From Bordetella petrii (lineage in GTDB: Bacteria; Pseudomonadota; Gammaproteobacteria; Burkholderiales; Burkholderiaceae_B): a stretch of DNA of 64,000 bases. Within the stretch, counting starts at the first letter, position 1. Every line of letters starts with the position of its first letter. This document shows, in pieces, positions 8,284 through 16,626 of this stretch. The notes under the pieces were generated by a model. It searched no databases, had not been told where the DNA came from, and was given only the letters and a program-made list of their open reading frames with translations. Made by a program: the position numbers and the translations under genes. Location: assembly GCF_017356245.1 (NCBI RefSeq), contig NZ_JAFMZZ010000004.1, forward strand, positions 751,163 to 815,162, in the 5' to 3' direction.

Positions 8284-9045
8284 TCAAAGCGAACTGACCA
8301 GGTGGCCGCCGTCGACGTCGATGACCGAGCCCGTCATGAATGCCGACGCATCCGAGGCCAGCAGCAGCAGCGGTCCGTCCAGGTCTTGTGGCTGCCCCAG
8401 GCGGCGCTGCGGCACGCGCTTGATCAGCGCTTCGCCCGCCGGGGACGCAAAGAACTCGCGATTCAGGTCGGTGGCGATATAGCCCGGCGCCAGGGCGTTG
8501 ACGCGGATGCCGTGGCGGGCCCATTCCAGCGCCAGCGCGCGCGTCAGGTGCAGCAGGCCGGCTTTGGCCGCCGCGTAGGGCGCCACGTGCGAGGCCACGC
8601 GCTGTCCCAGGATCGACGCGATATTGACGATGGCGCCCGGCCGGCCTTCGGCGCGGAAATGGCGCGCGCTGGCCTGGGCCACGCGCCACGCGCCGTTGAG
8701 GTTGACGTCGATGAGATCGGTCCAGGCCTGCTCGGAGATGTCCAGCGCCGGCTCGCTGAGCGCGACGCCCGCGTTGTTGATCACGATGTCCAGCGGGCCG
8801 AGTTCGCCGGCGGCCGCGTCGATGGCGGCCTGCACGCTGTCGGGCCGGGTGACGTCCATTTGCACCACGCAGGCCCGGCCGCCCTGCCGGCCGATGGCCT
8901 CGGCCACCTCGCGGCCCAGCTCGGTGCGGCGCCCGCACAGCGCCACGCGCGCCCCGGCGCCCGCCAGCAGGCAGGCAAAGTGCCGGCCCAGCCCGCTATA
9001 GGCGCCCGTGACCAGCGCGGTCTTGGACTTCAGGTCTTCGAACAT
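8284..9045 (-). CDS. SDR family oxidoreductase
   Basis: A 253-residue classical short-chain dehydrogenase/reductase. It has the TGAYSGLG nucleotide-binding motif near residue 13, INNAG near residue 85, the catalytic Ser in NIASILGQRV and the YAAAK catalytic pair near residue 155, and ends with DVDGGHLVSS. The ATG at 9045 has GAGGAGAG in the right place, whereas an in-frame GTG at 9063 lacks one. The gene lies in the minus-strand catabolic cluster between the small AtuA-related gene and the acyl-CoA dehydrogenase. By analogy to LvaD it could interconvert a 4-oxoacyl-CoA and 4-hydroxyacyl-CoA; a 3-hydroxyacyl-CoA dehydrogenase role is an alternative. Confidence 0.9.
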   Translation of the reverse strand: MFEDLKSKTALVTGAYSGLGRHFACLLAGAGARVALCGRRTELGREVAEAIGRQGGRACVVQMDVTRPDSVQAAIDAAAGELGPLDIVINNAGVALSEPALDISEQAWTDLIDVNLNGAWRVAQASARHFRAEGRPGAIVNIASILGQRVASHVAPYAAAKAGLLHLTRALALEWARHGIRVNALAPGYIATDLNREFFASPAGEALIKRVPQRRLGQPQDLDGPLLLLASDASAFMTGSVIDVDGGHLVSSL

Positions 9046-9068
9046 CGATCTCTCCTCACTCACTGGCT

Positions 9069-9425
9069 TTAATCTGTTTTTGGTCCGCGCAGGAGCGGTG
9101 CCAATGCATCGGGCACCTCGAGTTCCAAACGTAACACAGCGCTGGCCAGGGCCTTGCCATAGTTGTCGATCGCCAGGCTGCGCGACACGCCGCCGCCCAG
9201 GGCGCCTTCCAGCACGAAGTTCAGCACGCCCAGGCCGTCGACCTCGTAGCGCGTGATGGCGCCGCGCACCGCGGCTTCGTTATAGACCGTGCGCAGCGCA
9301 TCGGCCGTGACGGCCTGCTTGATGTACGGATAGAACGCGGGCTCGTAGGCGATCACCGCAATGTTCGAGGTGTTGCCCTTGTCGCCCGAGCGGGTGTGCG
9401 CGACGCGCCGCAAACTGACTCGCAT
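9069..9425 (-). CDS. AtuA-related C-terminal domain protein
   Basis: A 118-residue protein beginning MRVSLRRVAHTRSGDKGNTS, the signature of the small domain that normally forms the C terminus of AtuA (acyclic terpene utilisation) proteins. Here it is a separate gene starting 10 bases after the AtuA stop codon, so the two are translationally linked and probably form a complex. No catalytic function has been proven for the domain as far as I know. Its fixed pairing with AtuA suggests a subunit in processing an acyl-CoA intermediate. Confidence 0.8.
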   Translation of the reverse strand: MRVSLRRVAHTRSGDKGNTSNIAVIAYEPAFYPYIKQAVTADALRTVYNEAAVRGAITRYEVDGLGVLNFVLEGALGGGVSRSLAIDNYGKALASAVLRLELEVPDALAPLLRGPKTD

Positions 9426-9435
9426 GATGTTGCTC

Positions 9436-10794
9436 CTAGACGAATTCGACGGCGCATTGCACCGAGTTGCGCGGCACCAGGGTGGACCACAGGCCGATCA
9501 CTTCGCGCACCCGGTCCTGGTGGGGCACGCGCTTGCCGGTGGAGGCCAGGCCGCAGACCGCCATGCCGTCGACTTCGCGGCCGATTTTCTCGGCCTGCGC
9601 GCGGGTGGCGCAACGCGCCGCGATGCGCACGGCGATCTCGGCCGGCTCGCAGGCCGGCGCGGCCGACGCGGCGCCGTGCACCGCGTTGACGCCGATGAAG
9701 TCGATGCGCAGGTCGTCGGCCTGCAGCCCGGCCAGGCGCAGCCGCTCGCGCAGAATGGTCTCGGCCAGCCGGGCCTTGCCCAGGCAGCCCGGGCCGGCGA
9801 AGAAGAACATGTCTTCGCCAATGTAGCCCTCGGTGCAGCCCATGGAAACCTTCAGCGTATCGGTGCGCGGGTGGCCCGAGATGTCGCCGACGCGCACCCG
9901 GTCGGGCCCCGCCTGTTCCAGGCGCGCGGTGGTGAAGTCCACCACCACGTCGGGCGTGATGTAGCGGGCCGGGTCGTGCACCTCGTAGAACATCTGTTCC
10001 TTTACCGTGCGCAGATCGATGCAGCCGCCGGTGCCGCTGACCTTGCCGATCTCGGCCGTACCGTCCGCCTCGACGTCGGCATACGGAAAGGCCAGGTTCC
10101 AGGGCTCGGGCACGTCTTTGTAGCCGGGGTCGCCGAAATAGCCGCCGGTGACCTGCGCGCCGCATTCCAGCAGGTGGCCGATGCCGCTGCCCTGCCCCAG
10201 CCGCGCCCAGTCGTCGGCGTGCCAGCCGAAGTGGTGCATCATCGGCGCCAGGAACAGCGACGGGTCGGCTACGCGGCCGGTGATGACGATGTCGGCGCCC
10301 TGGTCCAGCGCCCGCACAATGGCCTCGGCGCCCGCGTAGGGCTCGGCCGAGATCAGCGTACTGGCCACCGACGCCACGGGCGCGCCGCTTTCCATGATGG
10401 ACAGCCCGCCGGCCGCGATGCTGGCGCTGAGGTCGGTGGCGCTGACGGCGGCCACCCGGGCCTGCTTCCAGCCGGCTTCGGCGCACAGCTCGGCCACGCG
10501 CCGCGCCGCGGCCAGCGGATGGATCCAGCCCTGGTTCGAGACAATGCGCGTGCCGTTGGCCATGCAGTGCGGCAGCACCGCGCGCATGCGGTCGTCCAGC
10601 CACGTGTCGTAGCCCGGAAAGGCCGGGTCGCGGCGCTTGCGCACCTGGGCGGCCGATACGGTGGCTTCGGCCATGGTCTCGAAGCACAGAAAATCCAGCG
10701 CGCCGCGCTCGGCGTTCCAGCGCGCGGGGTCGATGCGGTCGCCCCACCAGCCGGCGCCCGAGCCGATGCGCAGCCTGCCTGCTTTGTCGTTCAT
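9436..10794 (-). CDS. AtuA family acyclic terpene utilisation protein (DUF1446)
   Basis: A 452-residue protein of the AtuA/DUF1446 family, with features such as RIGSGAGWWGDRIDPA at the N terminus, CFETMAEATVSAAQ near residue 35, and GADIVITGRVADPSLFLAPM near residue 170. AAAGGAG lies ahead of the ATG at 10794. AtuA is needed for citronellol/geraniol degradation in Pseudomonas, but its reaction is not settled; homologues occur widely in CoA-dependent catabolic clusters. Here it is followed by a separate small AtuA domain, an SDR and an acyl-CoA dehydrogenase, and preceded by a Bug binding protein. No geranyl-CoA carboxylase is in this cluster, so terpene breakdown itself is not shown. Confidence 0.85.
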   Translation of the reverse strand: MNDKAGRLRIGSGAGWWGDRIDPARWNAERGALDFLCFETMAEATVSAAQVRKRRDPAFPGYDTWLDDRMRAVLPHCMANGTRIVSNQGWIHPLAAARRVAELCAEAGWKQARVAAVSATDLSASIAAGGLSIMESGAPVASVASTLISAEPYAGAEAIVRALDQGADIVITGRVADPSLFLAPMMHHFGWHADDWARLGQGSGIGHLLECGAQVTGGYFGDPGYKDVPEPWNLAFPYADVEADGTAEIGKVSGTGGCIDLRTVKEQMFYEVHDPARYITPDVVVDFTTARLEQAGPDRVRVGDISGHPRTDTLKVSMGCTEGYIGEDMFFFAGPGCLGKARLAETILRERLRLAGLQADDLRIDFIGVNAVHGAASAAPACEPAEIAVRIAARCATRAQAEKIGREVDGMAVCGLASTGKRVPHQDRVREVIGLWSTLVPRNSVQCAVEFV

Positions 10795-10824
10795 GTCGGT
10801 CTCCTTTGCGATGCCGGTTGCCGT

Positions 10825-11802
10825 TTATTGCGGCTGGATGCCCGCCTTGGCGATGACCTGGCGCCATTTTTCGGTGTCGGCGCGGATGGTGGCGCCGAAG
10901 GCCTGCGGCGTGCCCGCCACCGGGATCGCGCCCAGGTTCTCGACCTGGCGGCGCGTGCCGGGCTCGGCCAGCGCCTCGGCCACGGCCGACTGGATGCGCG
11001 CCACCACGGCGGCCGGCGTGCCGGCCGGCGCCAGCAGGCCGAACCACGCATTGACTTCATAGCCCGGCAAGCCGGCCTCGGCCACGGTGGGCACGTCGGG
11101 CAGCAGGGGCACGCGGGCGCTGGTGGTCACCGCCAGCGCCCGGACGGCGCCGGCGCGGATCTGCCCCATGGCCGAAGGCAGGTTGTCGTACATGATCTGC
11201 ACCTGGCCGCCCAGCAGGCCGGTCATGGCGGGCGCCGAGCCCTTGTACGGTACGTGGCGGATGTCCACCTTGGCCATGCTGTTGAACAGCTCGCCCGACA
11301 GGTGCGGCGAGCCGCCCAGGCTGGTCGAGGCAAAGTTCAGCTGGCCCGGCTTGCGGCGCGCCTGTTCGATCAGCTGTGCCACCGTGGCAATGCCCAGCCC
11401 GGGGCTGGCCAACAGCACGTTGGGGGAGTTGGCCACCAGCGTTACCGGCGCGAAATCGCGCGCCGGGTCGTACGGCACCTGCTTGTAGATGAACTGGTTG
11501 GTGACCTGGGTGCCCAGGGTGCCCATGACCAGCGTGTAGCCGTCGGGCTGCGCCCGCGCCACGGCGGCCGCCCCGATGCCGCCGCCCGCGCCGGGGCGGT
11601 TTTCCACCACCACGTTCTGGCCCAGGCGGCTGCCGGCGGCATGCGCGACCAGGCGCGCCAGCAGGTCGGTGGTGCCGCCGGGCGGAAACGGCACGATCAG
11701 CGTGATGGGGCGGGCGGGCCACGCCGGCGCCGCCTGGGCGTGCGCCGCGGGCGCTATCGGCAGCGCCAGGCCGGCGGCAAGAAGAATCGCGTATCCACGC
11801 AT
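10825..11802 (-). CDS. Bug-family tripartite tricarboxylate transporter binding protein
   Basis: A 325-residue periplasmic binding protein of the TctC/Bug family. A signal peptide (MRGYAILLAAGLALPIAPAAHAQA) precedes the family start WPARPITLIVPFPPGGTTD, and typical later motifs are VVENRPGAGGGIGAAAVARA and GYTLVMGTLGT. No TctA/TctB membrane genes are nearby, so it is an orphan receptor, as is common in Bordetella relatives. It is embedded in the operon, 30 bases before atuA, suggesting that it delivers the substrate of this pathway or senses it. Confidence 0.9.
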   Translation of the reverse strand: MRGYAILLAAGLALPIAPAAHAQAAPAWPARPITLIVPFPPGGTTDLLARLVAHAAGSRLGQNVVVENRPGAGGGIGAAAVARAQPDGYTLVMGTLGTQVTNQFIYKQVPYDPARDFAPVTLVANSPNVLLASPGLGIATVAQLIEQARRKPGQLNFASTSLGGSPHLSGELFNSMAKVDIRHVPYKGSAPAMTGLLGGQVQIMYDNLPSAMGQIRAGAVRALAVTTSARVPLLPDVPTVAEAGLPGYEVNAWFGLLAPAGTPAAVVARIQSAVAEALAEPGTRRQVENLGAIPVAGTPQAFGATIRADTEKWRQVIAKAGIQPQ

Positions 11803-11826
11803 GGGTATCTCCTGGTGAACGGGGTG

Positions 11827-13950
11827 TCAGGCGGCGGGAGGCGCGTCTGGCGCGGCCAGCTCGACCAGGGCGTCCACCGCCACTGCGCCCTGGCCTTGCG
11901 CGCCCACCAGCACCGGGTTGACGTCTATGGACGCCAGGCGGCCGCCGGCCGCCAGCGCGCAACGCCCCAGCAATACCGCCTGTTCGGCCAGCGCTTGCGC
12001 ATCGGCGGGCGGATCGCCGCGCACGCCGGCCAGCAGCGTGCCGATGCGCAGGCCCCGCAGTTTGTCGATGACCTCGTCGGCGCTGAAGGGCGGCAGCAGC
12101 AGCGCCACGTCCTGCATGGCCTCGACGTACTTGCCGCCGCTGCCCACCATGACCACGGGCCCGAACACCGGGTCGTGGCGCATGCCCAGGGCGCACTCGT
12201 GCAGCCCGGCGTGCATGCGCGCCACGATCCATTCCGCGTCGTCCACGCCCAGCCTGGCCAGCGCCTGCGCCTGCCGGGCCAGCGCGGCGCGCAGCGCCTG
12301 CTCGTCGTCCAGGCCCAGCGCCACCAGGCCGTGTTCGGATTTGTGGGGCAGGCGCGCCGAGCAGGCCTTCAGCGCCACCGGCGCGCCGATGGCGCGCCAG
12401 GCGGCCACGGCGGCGTCGGCATCGGCGCAGCGGGCATGCCCGGCCACCGCCAGGCCCTGGCTGGCCAGCAGCGCCAGGCTTTGCGCCTCGGACAGAAACT
12501 GCTGCCGCGAGGGCGGCAGGCTGCACGGCGCCGGGTCCGGCCAGGTTACGGGCGGGCGGCTGTGCCAGCGGTGCAGGCGATACAGGGCGGCCAGCGCGTC
12601 GGCCGCCTGCTGTTCGTCGGCATAGACGGCCACGCCGCGCGCGCGGAATGCCGCCGCCACGTTGTCCTGCCATGCCACCACCGCCACCGGCCGGGCCGCC
12701 GCGGCGGCGAAGCTGGCCGTGTCGGCCGCGAAGGTGGCCACGTCATAGCCGCGCCCGGCCACCGGAATATCGATCAGGAACATGTCGGCGGCCGGGTCCG
12801 CGGCGATCACCGGCAGCACTTGCCCGAACAGTCCGTTGTTCGACAGCAGCGCCGCCGTGATATCCACGGGATTGACGGTAGAGGCGAAGCCGGGCAGCAG
12901 GCTGTCCAGTTGCCGCTGCGTGGCCTCGGCCAGCGGCGCGACCTGCAGGCCGCGTTCGACCGCGGCGTCCGAGGCCAGCACGCAGCTGGCGCCCGAATTG
13001 CTGACTGCCACCACGCGCGGCCCTTGCGGCAGGGGGCCGCGCAGCGCCAGCTCGGCGAAGCGCACCAGCTCTTGCGGATCGCGCGCGCGCAGAATGGCAT
13101 GGCGCTCGAAATACGCGTCCACCGCCCGGTCTTCATTGGCCATGGCGCCGGTGTGCGACGCGGCCGCGCGCGCGCCGGCTTCCGAGCGGCCCGCCTTCAC
13201 CGCGATCAGCGGCACGCCGCGCTCGCGCGCCAGCGCCGCCGCATCGGCCAGCGCGCCCGCATCCTGCAGCGATTCCAGGTACAGCAGCACGATGCGCACT
13301 TCCGGATCGCGCAGCACCGCGCAGGCCAGTTCCGCCACCGTGACGTCGGCCTCGTTGCCGGTGGCGTGCACGTGGCGCACGCCCAGGCCGCGCTGGCGCA
13401 GCAGGCCGTACACCATCGCGCCCATGCCGCCGCTCTGGCTCAGCACCGCCACCGGGCCATCGGCCGGCGCCACTTCCAGGAACATGGTCGAGAAGCTGGC
13501 GATGGCGCCGTTGCCGAAGTTGGCCAGGCCTTGCGAGTTGGGCCCCACGATGCGCATGCCGGCCGCGCGCGCGCGCGCCGTCATGGCGTCCTGCAGCGCC
13601 CTGCCGGCATCGCCGGTTTCAGAAAACCCGGCCGAGATCACGATGGCGGCGGCCACGCCCAGCTCGGCGCAGCGGTCCACCGCCTGCACGGCCTGCTGGC
13701 CCGCCACGGCCACGATGGCCAGGTCGGGCGCCGCGGGCAGCGCATCCAGGCTGGGCCAGGCGCGTTCGCCCTGCACTTCGGCGCGTTGCGGGTTGATGGG
13801 GTACAGCGTGCCCGCGTAGCCGTGCCGCCGCATGTAGTAAATGGGCCGCCCGCCGATCTTGTCGGGATTGTCGGACGCGCCGACGATGGCGATCGAGGCC
13901 GGATCGAGCAGCCGGTCCAGGCCGTCGCGCGGGGGGGATGCAAATGCCAT
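11827..13950 (-). CDS. ADP-forming acetate/acyl-CoA ligase family protein
   Basis: A 707-residue fused alpha-beta NDP-forming acyl-CoA synthetase. The N-terminal CoA-binding domain begins RLLDPASIAIVGASDNPDKI, a middle ligase-CoA domain contains the phospho-histidine region AASHTGAMANEDRAVD near residue 275, and the C-terminal ATP-grasp domain contains APVALKACSARLPHKSEHGL and ends with a SIDVNPVLV motif. Such enzymes interconvert acyl-CoA + ADP + Pi and acid + CoA + ATP, or in some catabolic clusters activate aromatic and branched acids. The cluster also has an AMP-forming synthetase, so two distinct acids or two pathway steps may be served. The gene lies 24 bases upstream of a Bug protein gene. 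Confidence 0.9.
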   Translation of the reverse strand: MAFASPPRDGLDRLLDPASIAIVGASDNPDKIGGRPIYYMRRHGYAGTLYPINPQRAEVQGERAWPSLDALPAAPDLAIVAVAGQQAVQAVDRCAELGVAAAIVISAGFSETGDAGRALQDAMTARARAAGMRIVGPNSQGLANFGNGAIASFSTMFLEVAPADGPVAVLSQSGGMGAMVYGLLRQRGLGVRHVHATGNEADVTVAELACAVLRDPEVRIVLLYLESLQDAGALADAAALARERGVPLIAVKAGRSEAGARAAASHTGAMANEDRAVDAYFERHAILRARDPQELVRFAELALRGPLPQGPRVVAVSNSGASCVLASDAAVERGLQVAPLAEATQRQLDSLLPGFASTVNPVDITAALLSNNGLFGQVLPVIAADPAADMFLIDIPVAGRGYDVATFAADTASFAAAAARPVAVVAWQDNVAAAFRARGVAVYADEQQAADALAALYRLHRWHSRPPVTWPDPAPCSLPPSRQQFLSEAQSLALLASQGLAVAGHARCADADAAVAAWRAIGAPVALKACSARLPHKSEHGLVALGLDDEQALRAALARQAQALARLGVDDAEWIVARMHAGLHECALGMRHDPVFGPVVMVGSGGKYVEAMQDVALLLPPFSADEVIDKLRGLRIGTLLAGVRGDPPADAQALAEQAVLLGRCALAAGGRLASIDVNPVLVGAQGQGAVAVDALVELAAPDAPPAA

Positions 13951-13977
13951 GAAGACTCCTGTGGCAAAGGGGCTTCA

Positions 13978-14064
13978 GGTGTCTGGCTCCGCAGGTACCA
14001 GACACCTTTCTGTTGGGAGAGCCGGTGCATGCTTCGGTGTCTGGCACCTGCGGAGCCAGACACC
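13978..14064. repeat. paired-hairpin intergenic repeat, copy B
   Basis: Two inverted repeats, GGTGTCTGG/CCAGACACC (13978-14006) and GGTGTCTGGC/GCCAGACACC (14036-14064), are separated by 29 bases. Read on the opposite strand the spacer starts GAAGCATGCACCGGC, resembling the spacers of copies A and E, so this copy is inverted relative to them. It lies between two same-strand genes of the catabolic cluster. Confidence 0.85.
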
Positions 14065-14072
14065 CGGCCGTA

Positions 14073-15044
14073 TCAATTGACGGTGGCGCCGGAGACCTTG
14101 ACCACTTCCGCCCATTTGCGGATTTCGTTGTCCAGGAACTGCCCGTACTCGGCCGGCGTCATCCAGTCGGCGTCGAAGCCCTGTTGCGCGAATTGCTTCT
14201 GCAGGTCGGGGCGGCCGAGCACTTTGCGCAGCGCCGCGCTCAGTTTCTGCACCACGGCCTCGGGCGTGCCGGCCGGCGCCATCAGGCCGTTCCAGGCCGT
14301 GGCCTCGTAGCCGTCCAGGCCGGACTCGGCCACGGTGGGCACGTCGGGCGCGGCGGGCGAACGCGCGGCGCTGGTGACGGCCAGCGCGCGCAGCTTGCCG
14401 TCTTTCACGTAGGGCATGGACGACAGCATGGTGTTGAACATGATGTCGGCCTGGCCGCCCATCACGTCGGTCATGGCCGGCGCGCTACCGCGGTACGGCA
14501 CGTGCACCATGCGGATGCCGGCCATGGTGTTGAACAGCTCGGCCGACAGGTGCGTGGACTGCCCGTTGCCCGACGAGGCGAAGGTCAGCTTGCCGGGCGA
14601 CGCCTTGGCCAGCGCGATCAGCTCGCCCACGTTCTTGGCGGGCAGGTCGGGGCGCGTCACGATCACCAGCGGGCCCTTGGTCAGCAGCGAGATCGGCGCG
14701 AAGCTCTTGCGCGTGTCATAGCCCAGGTTCTTGAACAGCGACATGTTGATGGCGTGCGCCGTGGTGGCCAGCAGCAGGGTGTAGCCATCGGGCGCGCTCT
14801 TGGCCACCAGGTCGGCACCGATATTGCCGCCCGCGCCCGAGCGGTTGTCGACGATGACCGTCTGGCCGAGTTCGTCGCCCAGCCCTTGCGCTACAGAGCG
14901 CGCGACGATGTCGGTGGGGCCGCCCGGCGGATAGGGCACCACCAGGGTAACGGGCTTGTCCGGCCACGCCGCGGCGGCGGCCGCGGCGTGGGCCGCCAGG
15001 GCGAAAGCGGCCAGGGCGGCGCGCCAGGTAGTGATTGCAGGCAT
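14073..15044 (-). CDS. Bug-family tripartite tricarboxylate transporter binding protein
   Basis: A 323-residue TctC/Bug protein. An alanine-rich signal peptide (ITTWRAALAAFALAAHAAAA) precedes WPDKPVTLVVPYPPGGPTD; IVDNRSGAGGNIGADLVAKS and GYTLLLATTAHAINMSL are the usual ligand-pocket loops. No membrane partner genes are present. It is the second Bug gene of this cluster, downstream of the thiolase/DUF35 pair and upstream of the ADP-forming ligase, from which it is separated by a paired-hairpin repeat that may split the operon into differently expressed parts. Confidence 0.9.
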   Translation of the reverse strand: MPAITTWRAALAAFALAAHAAAAAAAWPDKPVTLVVPYPPGGPTDIVARSVAQGLGDELGQTVIVDNRSGAGGNIGADLVAKSAPDGYTLLLATTAHAINMSLFKNLGYDTRKSFAPISLLTKGPLVIVTRPDLPAKNVGELIALAKASPGKLTFASSGNGQSTHLSAELFNTMAGIRMVHVPYRGSAPAMTDVMGGQADIMFNTMLSSMPYVKDGKLRALAVTSAARSPAAPDVPTVAESGLDGYEATAWNGLMAPAGTPEAVVQKLSAALRKVLGRPDLQKQFAQQGFDADWMTPAEYGQFLDNEIRKWAEVVKVSGATVN

Positions 15045-15121
15045 GAGTCTCTCCTCCGTCCTCGCGGGACGTTATTGTTGGTTGGGGTGGTGGGAAGTAA
15101 GGCCGCCGTCGCGGCCGCGCA

Positions 15122-15475
15122 TCAAGGCGGGCGGCACGCCTCGAACTTGAGCAGCGTCCGGCCGTTCAGCTCGGCCGCGCGGCCGCTGACCGCCTGGCCG
15201 ATGGCGATGCCGGCGTCGGCATGCCCCATCAGCGTCACGTCTTCCCGCAGGCGCACCAGCACCAGCACATAGGGCGCCAGCGCGCGCCACTGCGGGTCGG
15301 GCGCGCGGTGCACTTCGCTGCGGGCGATCACCACGCCAGCGCCCGCGGCGCGGCGCCAGCGCAATGCCGTGCCGCCGCAGGCCGCGCAGGCGTAGGGGCG
15401 CAAGGCCCACCAGGCGCCGCAGCCGTCGCAGCGCTGCAGGTCGAGAGGGTGCCGGGCGTGCGTGGCCGGGTTCAT
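15122..15475 (-). CDS. DUF35 OB-fold protein with zinc ribbon, thiolase partner
   Basis: A 117-residue protein with a rubredoxin-like zinc ribbon (CDGCGAWWALRPYACAACGG, four cysteines, residues 16-34) followed by an OB-fold-like region (YVLVLVRLREDVTLMGHADA). This is the DUF35 architecture found beside thiolase-like proteins. Its ATG overlaps the stop codon of the thiolase gene by four bases (ATGA), indicating coupled translation and an obligate complex. In steroid side-chain degradation, DUF35 proteins or domains bind the thiolase-like aldolase Ltp2 and are needed for activity; a similar accessory role is inferred. Confidence 0.85.
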   Translation of the reverse strand: MNPATHARHPLDLQRCDGCGAWWALRPYACAACGGTALRWRRAAGAGVVIARSEVHRAPDPQWRALAPYVLVLVRLREDVTLMGHADAGIAIGQAVSGRAAELNGRTLLKFEACRPP

Positions 15476-16626
15476 GCCGCGCCCTCGGCTTGCAGCACCA
15501 GGCTGACGTGCGCGGACAGCACGCCGCCGTCGGCATGCACCAGCGCGCGGCGGCGCGGCGCGATCTGGCGTTCGCCGGCGCGGCCCGCCAGCTGGTTGCA
15601 GGCCTCGACCACGTGGGCCAGCCCGCCGGCCACGCCGGAATGGCCGAACGACAGCAGGCCGCCATGGGTGTTCAGGGGCAAGGGGCCGGCGGCCGCGAAG
15701 TCGCCGCGCCGCAGCCGCGCTCCCGCGCCGCCGCGCGGCGCGTAGCCCAGTTCTTCCAGCAGCATGATCAGAGTGATGGTGAACGAGTCGTAGATCGCCA
15801 GATAGTCGATCTGGCCGGCGTCCACCCGCGCCTCGGCCAGGGCGCGGGCGCAGGCGCGCGCGGCGCCGGTATCCAGCACGTCGCGCATGGCCGACAGGTG
15901 CTGGTGGCGGTGCGCCTGGCCGCCGCCGGCGACCCGCACCGGGCCTTCGTCGGCGCTGAGCACCAGGGCCGCCGCGCCGTCCGAGATGGGGCAGCAGTCC
16001 AGCAGATGCAGCGGCGTGGCAATCGGCCGCGAGGCCAGCACCTGCTCGACCGTGATGGGTTCGCGCAGATGCGCATGCGGGTGGCCGGCGGCGTTGTGGC
16101 GCATCAGCGCGGCGAAGCCGGCCATGGCGTCGCGGTCGGTGCCGGTGCGGTGCATGTAGGCCGAGGCCAGCAGCGCGTAGTAGGCGGGCACCGAGGCGCC
16201 GTTGGGCACTTCGGTATCGGCCTCGCCCACCTGCGCCAGCGTCTGGATGGAGGTGTCGACCGCCTGGCCGGTCAGGCGGTTTTCGCCGGCCACCACCAGG
16301 ATGCGCCGGCAGGTGCCGGCGCGCAGCAGTTCGCGCGCCAGCATGACCATGGCCGCGCCGGTGGCCCCGCCCATCTGCATGCCGTGGGCATAGCAGGGGT
16401 CCAGGCCCAGTTTCTCGCTGAGCAGCGTGCCCAGCATCAGGTGCGGAAAGGTGGTGGCATAGCCGCACAGCACGCCATCGATGTCGGCGCGCGCCAGGCC
16501 CGACTGCGCCAGGGCGCTGTTGGCCGCCTCGGCCATCAGGTCCAGCGCGCTCGCGCCCTCGTGGCGGCCGAAGCGCGTGGTGGCCGCGGCCTGCACATAG
16601 GCGCGCCGGTGATCGCGGTCAGGCAT
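15472..16626 (-). CDS. thiolase-fold protein without catalytic cysteine (SCP2/Ltp2-like)
   Basis: A 384-residue thiolase-superfamily protein. The position that carries the nucleophilic Cys in true thiolases reads HGMQMGGATGAA (residues 81-92), with Gly87 where CxSG would put Cys. The C-terminal His motif is retained in altered form (NTHGGLLSFGHSGVAGG), and the final CxGGG motif is missing. This pattern fits non-thiolytic members such as the steroid aldolase Ltp2, which works with a DUF35 partner; the DUF35 gene overlaps this gene directly. It probably performs a retro-aldol or similar C-C cleavage on a branched acyl-CoA. It overlaps the upstream IclR gene by eight bases. Confidence 0.88.
   Translation of the reverse strand: MPDRDHRRAYVQAAATTRFGRHEGASALDLMAEAANSALAQSGLARADIDGVLCGYATTFPHLMLGTLLSEKLGLDPCYAHGMQMGGATGAAMVMLARELLRAGTCRRILVVAGENRLTGQAVDTSIQTLAQVGEADTEVPNGASVPAYYALLASAYMHRTGTDRDAMAGFAALMRHNAAGHPHAHLREPITVEQVLASRPIATPLHLLDCCPISDGAAALVLSADEGPVRVAGGGQAHRHQHLSAMRDVLDTGAARACARALAEARVDAGQIDYLAIYDSFTITLIMLLEELGYAPRGGAGARLRRGDFAAAGPLPLNTHGGLLSFGHSGVAGGLAHVVEACNQLAGRAGERQIAPRRRALVHADGGVLSAHVSLVLQAEGAA

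Noticed and set aside
9046..9063. Upstream GTG start for the SDR gene
   Set aside because: The ATG at 9045 has a good GAGGAG ribosome site; the GTG lies upstream of that site and has none.
9361..14310. Very long plus-strand open frame opposite the AtuA/Bug/ligase genes
   Set aside because: It is antisense to well-recognised genes, its translation is low-complexity Arg/Gly/His/Ala-rich sequence without motifs, and such frames are expected from GC-rich third-codon positions.
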